NCBI RefSeq assembly: GCF_932526225.1
Contig: NC_064047.1
Coordinates: 4,089,501 to 4,153,500, forward strand
Direction of reading: 5' to 3'
DNA: 64,000 nucleotides
Source: Nematostella vectensis
Lineage: Eukaryota > Cnidaria > Anthozoa > Actiniaria > Edwardsiidae
Of this stretch, positions 14,101-26,100 are shown piece after piece. A program made the translations under genes and the position numbers. Under the pieces are notes generated by a model, which was not told the DNA's origin, made no database searches, and saw only the letters and a list, made by a program, of their open reading frames with translations. Each line of letters begins with the position of its first letter. Positions within the stretch are counted from its first letter, which is position 1.

Positions 14101-17100
14101 GGTAAAAATGCTAGATTATTTAGTTCATGATGGGTACAAATAACTTATTATTATTTATTATAATAATTAGTTCACTAAGCGTCGTTAAACATGCTAGTCT
14201 TCTTGTTGATGTTGTAGGCCATCGTATATAATTATTCAGGCTGTCTGGTTTAGGTCATTAAACGTCGTTAAACTTGCTTGTCTCCTTGTTGATGTTGTAA
14301 GCCATCGTATATAATTATTCGGCTGTCTGGTTTAGTGCACTAAAATGTCGTTAAACACTATAGTCGTCTTGTTGATGTCGTAGGCCATCGTCTATATGGA
14401 TGAGAGCGTCCTTGGCTGGCGTCCCCTGGCAGAAGCCTGGCTGGCAAACAGGTCCCCGCAAGAGGTCCACGTAAGTATGCCTTGACTACTGCGAGCTCGA
14501 GAATTCTGATTGAATAGTGTTCTTTGTGTATGCACGCTCTGATTGGTCTGAATCGTTCTTGCTATAAGTGTATCAATTCAGACCAATCAGAGCGTGCCTA
14601 CTATAAGTACACAATTTAGACCAATTAGAACGTGTCTACCATAAGTACACAATTCAGACCAATTAGAACGTGTCTACCATAAGTGCATATTCAGACCAAT
14701 TCGAACTTGACTACGTGCAGAATCCTTGCCAACGAATTCCAACTTCGAAACCGCTTGCTTCTGTCAGTTTAACAAATGATGATTATCCGAGGAGGAATGG
14801 GACAGCTGTCTTCGTGTGGTAAAAAAAATGGGGAGAAAGGCATTTAAAAAAGTATGAACAAGATCTAACTTTATCTCCGTCGTCGTAGTTGCTTAAACTC
14901 TCTATTAACTGCATTTGACATTCCTTCTATTTATGTAGTGCCTTCAAAGAGCATTCAACAAAACCGTCGACGCAATATCGCAGTTTGTCCAGTTTGAAGC
15001 AAGGTGGGTAGAGACCATTGAAACCTTAGTATAGAGATGCTCATACGAAGTTAAAAAGAGTGCGCAGGAAAAAGTTGTTAAAAAGAGTGCGCAGGAAAAT
15101 GTAGCAGAGATATAAGTGCGCATATAAAGGTAGCAGATACATTAGTGCTAAAAGTGTTAAAAGGTAGCAGAGATGCGAGTGCGTGTAAAAAGGTAGCAGA
15201 AATGTGAGTGCGCGTAAAAAGGTAGCAGAGATGCGAGTGCGTGTAAAAAGGTAGCAGAGATGCGAGTGCGTGTAAATAGGTAGCAGAAATGTGAGTGCGC
15301 GTAAAAAGGTAGCAGATATGTGAGTGCGCGCAAAAAGGTAGCAGAGATGTGAGTGCGCGTAAGAAGGTAGCAGAGATGTGAGTGCGCGTAAAAAGGTAGC
15401 AGAGATGTGAGTGCGCGTAAAAAGGTAGCATAGATGTGAGTGCGCGTAAAAAGGTAGCAGAGATGTGAGTGCGCGTAAAAAGGTAGCAGTGATATAAGTG
15501 CGCATGAAAATTTGGCATTACATAAGTTATCTTGGTTTAATAAATACAGGCTAGTTTATCGTTACTCTGCCTAGGCTTTCCTTTGCCTGGTTATATGGTA
15601 GTCATAAAGTGCTGTGTTTTGTTTTTCTAGGCCTCATCTAAAGATCTGCGAAGTAGGACTTTTCAGCACGTGTCTTGCGATGGTTAAAGCGTTGATTGAG
15701 GTAAGCTGCACCCCAAACATCAAGTGACACATTTTGTAATGAGATCCCTAAATAACCATCTAAACAAAATTACATACTTGGTTTTCCCAAATCAGCTGAT
15801 GGAAAAAAATGCATTCTCACCAAGTATATTGCTAGAAAAACAAAATGGCGTCTAACTGAAACAATTTAAATCGTTTAACTAGTAGCATGCGTCGCAAGCG
15901 TTAATAATCTTTCAATTGTTTGGGTTTGCACGCCATGTAAGAAACTATGAACTGGCACTATTTCCCTAACCATAGCCCTAAGCCTACATGAAGTACTCAC
16001 CATGGGGACTTGTTTCTACCGTCGCCAGGGTAACACAGATATCGGTGGAGAACTTCACATCGAGCGGCTTTACCTCTTCTCTCTCATCTGGTCTTTTGGA
16101 AGCCTCCTAGATGATCACGACCGCAAAAAGTTCAGCGAGATTCTGCTCTCATTAACCACTGCGTGAGTATAACGTGACGTAAAGTTAGTGAACAAGAACA
16201 GGACATCTCTTGGTTCCTTCTTGTGTGGTTACCTACATCTCATTTCCTTGTTGTCATCTAGTTACCGGATTATGACCATGAGATCTTCTTGTTCGACATT
16301 GTAAAGTTTCTCCCATTATTTCCCTGTGGTGTGCTCTAGCTTGCCTGATAATGATCATAAGGAAAAGTCGTGTTTGACATTGTAAAGTTGTTCACTTTAT
16401 TTCCTCGTTGTGTTCTAGCTTGCCTGATAATGATCATAAGGATAAGTCGTGTTTGACATTGTAAAGTTGTTCACTTTATTTCCTCGTTGTGTCCTAGCTT
16501 GCTTGATAATGATCATAAGGAAAAGTCGTGTTTGACATTGTAAAGTTGTTCACTTTATTTCCTCGTTGTGTTCTAGCTTGCCTGATATTGACCAGGAGAT
16601 CTCCGTGTTCGAATTTGTTAAGTCTCCGATATTATTCCCTCGTGTTCTAGCTTGCCTGATTATTTTCAGGACATCTTTCCTGAAAAGAATAATAAATTAA
16701 GTCCATAAAGTTGCTCACAATATTTTTCTTCGTCGTGTTCTAGCTTGCCTGACTACGATCAGGAAATCTCCGTGTTTGATTATTACGTGGATGAGTCAGG
16801 CGAGTGGGACCCCTGGCAGTCCAAGTAAGTAATACTTATCGTTAGGGCGGACTCAGCATTTCATGAAAGGGTGATATGGGGGGTGGGGGGGGGGGGGGGT
16901 GTGGCACCGAACCATCAAGGAGGGTCCAGTATAAAGGATATATTGGCGTGGTAAAAGTGGAGAATCTTGCTCCGATACATTTATATTTCTTGTTCTATTT
17001 AGTGCGAAAAGGGTATTAAACTTTCCAAATTCAATTTATCAATTTCTAATCTACTTATAATAACATACGCATAAGAAATATTTGGATCAAATTTTGGACA

Positions 17101-20100
17101 TGACGTTAGTACATTAGTAGGAAAAGCCTAATGATGATTAATAGATTAACGTAACTTTATAAAAAAAATCTATTGATTATTTACTTGATCCAAAGGGTTT
17201 TGATAGAAGAAAGTATATTGATCAAAAAAGATTATTTACTTGTAAATCTACTTATAACGTCACTTCATACGCGGTCCAAATATCTCTAACGGGCGAAACA
17301 GCAGCACAAACTTTGCTCTTGGTAAGTTTGCCTTTGACGATGTGATAATGTCAACGCTGCTGACATACCTCGTGTCCCGTACTAGGGTTCCAGACGTGAG
17401 TTACTTCGACGCCGCTGATCTGCTTGGCGAGGTGTTTGTAGAGACGGTGGACACTGTGAGTATTCCCCCCCCCTCCCCCCCATTCTTCTTTTAGTGATGT
17501 AGTCTTTTCACACTCTTCCGCGGTTGTTAACGCAGCGCAAGGCAAATGCATGCGCCTTAACAAGTGAGAACCGGCGACATAGAAGTGTGCGCGGTAATAA
17601 AGTATTTGTGTTCTCTTGCTCTTGAGATTAGGAAAAATGCGTGCATTGCGCATGCGTCCTTGTGGAAACCAACCTTTAAGGACTCTGTATTCGACTTGCA
17701 TAAAGCTGTTGTTTCGGGTTTTATTTTGACTGTATCTTATCATTTTTGGGAAATATAGGTTATTTTATGCTGTAGCAATAGAATGGAGCCATTTTTTTAT
17801 AGGATGGAATAAATTTAAAAGTGGTTTCAGATCATATCATATGTTTTGGCAAACATGTGGAGTAAGTACGCAGCTGCTTTGTCTCCTATTATCTGTGTTC
17901 TACAAAGGAGTTCTTTTGTCTCTATTCTTCTCGTTCTTTGTGTCGGGGTGCGGATATTGTTCATTTGCCCAATCAAATTGCAGCTTGTAAGAGCTGCGTA
18001 CTGACCCAACATGTGGGATACAAAATCTTAAGATTGGCCATATATTTTATTGGTATGACTAGAAAAGACAAGCTGTGTCGCTTACACAGACCACCCTAAG
18101 GTGGTCTGTGTAAGCGTGTAGGGATCAGGGAAATAAATTAACACAATGTTTTGCACTGATATTTCTAGCGTTAGCTGTACTTCTACTCTTTTATCGCAGA
18201 GACTTAAAACATTGTCCACCTTGTGTTGGCTTATTTCCTCTATTCTTTTGAATGCTTTTGAGCTGTGACAACGCGTCGAATCTTCCCCATACGTCATTGT
18301 TCCTTTAAGTGACATCATTTCCTGTTTTAGGTACGTACCCGGATGTTCATGGACCTTGCAAGTACTTCCGGTCGTAACATATTACTTACTGGACCTCGGG
18401 GCTGTGGAAAGACATCCCTTATCAACGATTTCTTGGACAAGCAAGGTAACCAAGATAATACGGTGATAAGAATGCCTGCTTAATAAAAGCACCTCGTTTT
18501 TAAGGATATCTATAAGGTCCCAACGTGACAGAACTGGTGGAGATCTGGTGTTTTATGTAAGTTTCAACCTATCTAATAAGGGCACATTCTGATGAAGGAT
18601 CTTTTTAATTTTCCCCTGGTGTCCCCTCTTTCCGCCGTACCGTATATAGGGAAGGTATGAATCAACACAAGGTTGAAAAGGCATGCTTAACGCCTCTGTG
18701 GAACAAAGTGGTTGCGCTGACGTTTCGAGCGTTAGCCTTTCGTCTTATTTTTCCTTTTGCTCCGACGAAGGGCTAACGCTAAGGGCAACCACTCTAGGGC
18801 TAAGGGCAACCACTCTGTTTCACAGATGCGTTTAACATACCTTTTCAACCTTGTGTTGATTCATCCCTTGTCTACACCACACCTAACGCAGACCATCTAG
18901 TTTTTCTACAGCTTGTCTGTAGTCTTTCTAGTTATACCGTAAGTAGAGAACTAGTTACCGAGGACAGCGATGGCGAACGCAACGGCCCCAAAATAATGAA
19001 CACATCATCTCTGATATATCCCTTGCTTTATCTAATCAAGCTATGATTGTTTTTTTTTCGGTCGGTGACTAAGAGTTCGCAAACATTATGTTTACATGTT
19101 CCTCAGAGTTTAATAAGGGAGGAACGCGATTGTGTGCCTTGCTATGGGGAAAATGTTTTTAGGTAAAATAATGCCTTTAACGTGGATGAACATAATCGTT
19201 GAAAAAAGCACACGTTCTATTTTAGATGCTTGTTTTTCTTGACAAAAGCGTTCAATTTAACTACACAATTTTTCACTGTCATTTACTGAAATTAAAGGCA
19301 CGAACCTTGTACCCCCCTATCTCCCCTCCCCCCAGCAGTGTTTAACACTAACTGAGACCTTATCTCGATCTTATCTTATTTTCTGTGCACAGAGGACAAG
19401 AACCAGATTGTCAAGCGATATGTGTTCTCTGGTACGTCTAAGGCAGTGTCGCTTCAACAGTTTATTGAGAATAACATCTACCACAGACAAGGTAAGATTT
19501 CTTCTTGATGCTACTACCATTTCCCTCATCTCAGGATGTAATTGCAAGTGCATGTGATCTTATTTTTAATTGCTATTGGTTTTGTTTGTCAGGGTTTGTT
19601 TTTGGTGCGAAGAAGGGCAAGGCCTTAAACATGTTCATTGATGACTTGAGCATCCCACAGCCAGATGATCATGGTGTGCAAGAAGTAAATGAGGTAATCA
19701 TTATCGTCATCATCAACATCATCATCATCATCATCATCATCTTATTCTTCTCCATCATCACCACTACCAACATCGTCACCACCATGATCACCATAACGAC
19801 CACCACCACATCATCACCCACCATTAGCATCACTACCATCATCATCACAACCGCTACGATTATCACCACCACCACTATTATCATCACCGTCATTATCGCC
19901 ACAACTACTACCACTATTACCACCACCATCACTATTATCACCACCACCACCACTATCATTATCACTATCACCACCATCACCATCATCAACACCTTCATCA
20001 TTACCACCATCATCGTCGTCATCATCGCCTGTATCACAACCATCGTCATGATAACGTCTCGTCTATGTTTATAGCTGCTACGGCAAGTCCTTGATCAACA

Positions 20101-23100
20101 AGTCTTCTTTAACACCAAGAAGCCATTTGACCGCCGCGTGCTGGAGGGCGTGAGTGTGACGTCAGCAGTGAGCCTACACAACGAGCAGAGTACAAGCGGT
20201 CAACCACAAAGAATACCAGAGAGACTCAAGGTATGAGAAAACGGGAGGCCGTTAGACAGGAACATGGGTATAAAGTGGGCACCGAAACATGGGTATAAAG
20301 TAGGCACCGAAACATGGGTACAAAGTAAGCACCAGAACATGGGTATAAAGTAGGCACCGAAACATGGGTATAAAGTAGGCACCGAAACATGGGTATGAAG
20401 TAAGCACCAGAACATGGGTATAAAGTAGACACCGAAACATGGGTATAAAGTAGGCACCGAAACATGGGTATAAAGTAGGCAACGGAACATGGGTATAAAG
20501 TAGGCAACGGAACATGGGTATAAAGTAGGCACCGAAACATGGGTATAAAGTAGGCACCGAAACATGGGTATAAAGTAGGCAACGGAACATGGGTATAAAG
20601 TAGGCACCGAAACATGGGTATAAAGTAGGCACCGAAACATGGGTATGAAGTAAGCACCAGAACATGGGTATAAAGTAGACACCGAAACATGGGTATAAAG
20701 AAGGCACCGAAACATGGGTATAAAGTGGGCAACGGAACTTGGGTGTAAAGTAGGCACCGAAACATGGGTATAAAGTATTTAGTGTGATTTCTTTTCAGCG
20801 GCACTTTGCCATGTTTTCTTGCTTTGTCATCATTTTCACTCACTCTGTTTAATGTGATTTATTTTCAGCGGCACTTCGCCATGTTCTACCTGCCTGCACC
20901 AATAGGAGAGTCGCTCTTTACTGTCGTTAACTCTGTGCTTGAGGTAAAGAATAAGGAGGCGACTCACTCTACGATAATGCATCCCTTATAGAGTCTCTGT
21001 CGACCGCCATTTTGCCAAGCTAACAAATACCAAGTGTCAGAAAGCATCCGTTTCCATGGTCTTCAGAAGTCGCAAAATGTCTTCATCATCCAATTTCACT
21101 TAAACTTCTGATTATATTGTTTGGTTCCACTTTGGGAAACAGTTTTTATTTGTTCCTATAGTTGTCAGAAATCTATCGCACTGCTTATATGCGAATTTGG
21201 GTATTAACAGTCCTAGTCAGCCACACCAGTTTGATACTTTATTTACCAAGTTCAAAATCAAAAAGATCGCATTGGCTTCCAGAAATATGCGGACAGAAAT
21301 GGATGCCTTTTCCTCTTGGTACTTTGCTATTGTGACAAAATCTCGGTTGACCCTTCAGGAAAAATCGTTAGGTACCCGTGTTTGGTGATGAGTAATTTGC
21401 ATAATTGACGCTTAGAACCCTTCTTTGGCACGCATCGTCATTACAGGGCGTTATAGGAGTGAAAGGGTTGAATAATGTAAAACTATATAAGCCATAACAT
21501 AGTTTATTTTGTTCCCAGGCAAACATGGCACAGAACCAAGGCATGGGTCTACCACAGGACTTCCACGACCAGATTGTGACGGCCTCCTGTCAGCTCCTGA
21601 CAAGTGTACAGAACGTGCTGCGTCCCTCACCCACCCCCGGACGGTGCCACTACCAGTTCAACCTCCGGGACCTCACTAGGGTTTTCCAGGTAACGCAATG
21701 GGCCATTCCAACTATAAGCATGCGCGCGCACTCACATTGGGACCTACGTCAACTACCAGCATGCAGCGCGCTCTTCGTTTGATGTAATTCTGGTAGTTTA
21801 GGTAGGTTTCTGTGGTTATGCGCGCAAACTTATAGCTGGAATGGCCTATTCTCTGCAGTATTCTCTCACAGGCTAAAAATCCCATGGTGTTTTAAAAGAT
21901 TGCAGACGATGGAATTTCAGATTTGTTGATATTTGAGTAGCGAATATTTTTTTATGTCGGGCACGTTTCGGCTAGCGCGTCGTGGACAGTTCTCGCGCCA
22001 CGGGGTAGTAGCTCGGACTACGCAACGTAACTTGACCCGGGTTTTCAAATCAAACATAAAGAGCGCGTCGCAAACAAGGCACATTTTTTCCAAATTAGAG
22101 GGAAATTCGTAGTTTATTATCATAATTTAGCCTAGCCATCACTATTCCTACCTCCCTTGCCTTGCATCAACACTATTCTCTTTCAGGGTCTTAAGAACTG
22201 CTCGGAAGAAATGCGAGCGGATGACGAGTACGTGGTGTCACTATGGCAACACGAGGTGATGCGAGTGATGAAGGACAGAGTGTGTCGTGCTTCAGACGTC
22301 AAGTGGTTTGAGAAAAATCTCAAAAACATCGTCAAAGAGGTGAGTTATGAAAATCTGCATGTTTTTAGTTCCCTCCAATGTGCGACTTGCATTAAGGAAC
22401 CATGTGACTCTCTGAGTGGCAAACCCACCTCAAAATAAACCCAGAAATCGCTGCGGCCGTCACTAGAGAAAATAAGCCCTTTCTGGCATATAAACTGGCC
22501 GCATTGTCACCAGTTTACTTCCGGACGTCCGACGGAAACCTCAACCGTTAAAAGACAAAAGAATCCATTAGAATCCGAGATATTTAACATGCCATCCGCT
22601 CTAAATTATCAATCACATCCTCAAAAAACTTCCAATAAACACACTGCTTTCAATATTTTGAAAGATTTTTCGCGGTTTCCGTTAAAAATCATTGGATATT
22701 GTTAGGTAATCGACCGGAAGTAAACTGGTGACAATGCGGCGTTATGCGCTGAATAAGATGCTTTTTGTTGTTATTTTGCCGCCAAAAACTGGAGCACAAG
22801 TTACATAATTTCTTAGTTGAAGTCGCTTTTTACTGGGTAATCGTATACTGTTTGACAGATCATAAGGATTGTTTAGATTAGAGTGATAATTGGGTCCCGT
22901 GAGCGCGCCATGTCAATATTTTTATTCTTTTTATTTATCCTTCTCCGGTGCTTCTTGCATAGGAGCTTGGCTAGCACAGTTCCCACAGCATTGTACTATA
23001 GTGCTTGTGCCTCCCATTACTGGGTTCTTAAAGTGATTTCTGGTTTCGACATGCGTTTAATTTTTGTCTTTCCCTTTTTGTTTTCAGAACTTCCCCACTC

Positions 23101-26100
23101 TACCTGCTAACAGCCCGCCTCCTGTTTTTATCACGTTTCCTCTTGACCCCGGCTCGTACTCTGGACGTACTACCACACAGGCGAGGACGGCGGCACCTAA
23201 GGTATGGCAAGTCATCCTTGCAACACAACTGGCTAAACTAGGAGACATGTAGCGTGCAATATTTTGCGTGCGGCAGAATTTTGTAGAGTGCGACACTAAA
23301 TTGTTTTTCAACTATCCGAGAAACATTTCTTTGTCGCTGCTACAAGATTTGGCTCGCGCTTCAGCGTCTCTCTGGGTGGCTAAACTAGGAGACATGCAGG
23401 CGACATGTCACGCTCGAGATGTCGCCTAGTTTAGCCAGGCCTTTAGATAACATCTACCTGTACACATTTTCTGTGTACCATTGTCGATAAAAAATGAAAG
23501 ATTTTTGCTTACAGAAGCCACGATGGGCTTGAAAAATAATCAATTTTCTTTTACGTCTCTCCTTTAGTCAACCCTTCAGAGCATTGAGAACGTGAAGGAG
23601 GTTGCGCCGTGCCTTCAAAACTACCTGAGGCGGTACAACGACGAGTTTACCGAGGGACTGGGACTGATGGTATCTACCCACGTGATGTACCATGTGATTC
23701 GACTTCATAGGATCCTCAGCTTCAAAAACAGGTGTGTCATCGTTATCCATCAACATCTATTATCATCATAATTAACATCATTCACCATCCAATATTATCA
23801 TAATCATAATCTCGACACCATCAATCATCGTCGTCATCACCATCATTCTGATCATCACAATAATCATCACCTCTCATCATAATCACCGTCGTATTTTTCA
23901 TCATAACTTTACCAATACCTTCATCATCAACAAGGGACTATTCTGTTGCGCATGCGCATTTCATTGCGCGATAAGGCGATCAAAATGGCGGATGTGGAAT
24001 GTTATGACAAAACTCGCACTGTTTGTGGACTGTAGAGATATCTTTTTTGACCAGAATTCCCACAGAAGGCAAACATAATGTTTGTATGTAGTTTCACTCG
24101 AATCAGCGATTGCCGGATACCGTTTTGCGTGCTAAATATTACCATAAAGATGCTAAACAGCTAACCATTCACAGGAATCGATGGTGGCGTGTTATGATTT
24201 CTACATGAATTTCGAGGATGATATCTCCGTTGTTTGAGGGCGACTGTACTGGAGCCCTGCACTATGTCAGTCTTTCTTCTATAGTTTATTTGATTTGGAT
24301 ATTATGATAGAAATCTGTACTCTTCCGTTCGGATAAACTTTACAATTACGGCGTAATTTGCTTGATTCACCGTTTGAGCTTAAATTGACAGTGATTATCT
24401 CGGGATCTGGGAAATAAATCCACAGTTCCCAGGTTGTGATCACTTTTATCGTCCCTTATTCATCGGGATTTTATGGGTGCCCTTTAAAGGAAAATCGGAG
24501 AAATATCTTGAATATTTTTTTAGTGTGTGGTATCCATTTTCTTGGGTATGATTGCTGGTAGAACTGTATGCGGTTTTCATATCAAACACAAGTTGTTCTG
24601 AATCACATACAATTATCATACCCTTCTATAAACAACCCTTTCATTTCCCAGAAATCGGACAAATATTTTTGGAGATATTGTCGCCTAAATAAACATTTAG
24701 ATATCACTTCTCACAAATATTGAATATTTCATTATTATTGATAATCGAGTAATAAAACCACACAAATGATGCCACTATGTTGTGCACAGCTATTAATAAT
24801 TTCATTATTTGTTAACATTTCAGTTAAGTTTCTGTTTCAGTTTAATCTTTGTTTATCGAGGGTAACATATTTAACCGAATATACAGTTTTCTAACATATG
24901 GCCCTCGGTTAGTAAGCTCTGTCACTAAGGGTGGTCACTGCCAGAGGGTTTATTGCGTCCCCAGTGGTCTATACTGGCAAAATTGGAGAACACCTTTAAC
25001 TTTACTTGTTTTGTGTCAGTTTTGAGGATAATTACGAGGTCATTATGGTAATTCATTCTTTTGTTCCATGTAGTTTGCAATTCATCTGGCTCAATTAGTT
25101 CCTCAAGGACAGAGAGCCGGAAATAAAGCCTCCCAAGTCATGTAAACACAGAATTTCTATAAATGAAACAAAGCTTTCAATATGTTGGAAACTTGCTTCA
25201 AAAAGAAAGAAGGAAAGAAAGAAAAAACACACTTGTTTAATCATTTAGACATTCTGAAGACGTGCATAGGATTACTAGCAAGAAAAAAACATTCGAACAT
25301 ATTTGCAGATCTAAATCTCGCGCTATGGGTCAGTGGTTTCCCCTAAGGAGAGCCTGCAATCGTCGGATGTCGGTCAGCATCTGCGCGCATGGTCATACAT
25401 AATAGTCCCTTGTTTTCATCATCATGGTTACCATGGTTTTAATCGTCATCTTCTGTACCATCAGTCATCATCGTCCTTTTTCCTTTAAAACAAAGACTTG
25501 AAAAGATACGAACACTTCGACACCAGGAAAATAATGGTGGGGGTGGGGGAGGGGGAGGGGGAGGGGGGTTAATGTTATCTATAACCTGATATTGTTTTGC
25601 TATAACTTGAACAGTTGACATATTCGCTTTTTGTTCACGTGCCCTTTGTCTATGTGAGCTGTGATAGCCACCTCATTTGTAATATTCTCCCTTACCCTCA
25701 ACAGGGGCAACGCCCTTCTCGTAGGAGCAATCGGCACTCACTTGCATTCCCTGGCACATCTTGCCATGTACATGCTGGAGTATCCCATCCACCCAGTCGA
25801 CTGCTCCTACCCAAACACTTTCCTGGACGGGCTGCGGTCTGCCGTCAGGCAGGCAGGATGTGACGGCAAGACTACCACTGTTGTTCTAACGGTAAAGAAA
25901 ATCTCTGATGTTGTGAAATAATGAAATGGTGATGATATTTGAAGTAAGATGTACCCCTCCTGTTCTGACTGCCGAAATTCTAATATTATGGTGACACTTG
26001 TAACAAGTTAGATTATAGTAGAGGAAGGGTGTCTGTTCTTGTTAGTAGAGAAATGTTATATGGTATAACTAGAAAGACTACAGGCAAGCTGTAGGAATAC

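Noticed and set aside
19505-20074. Thr/Ile-rich plus-strand and Met/Val-rich minus-strand frames
   Set aside because: CAT/CAC simple repeat; only 19593-19693 is real coding sequence (exon 24).
20200-20843. Three overlapping minus-strand frames rich in YFIPMFRCLLYTHV
   Set aside because: 25-bp minisatellite in an intron; all three frames are open because the unit lacks stops.
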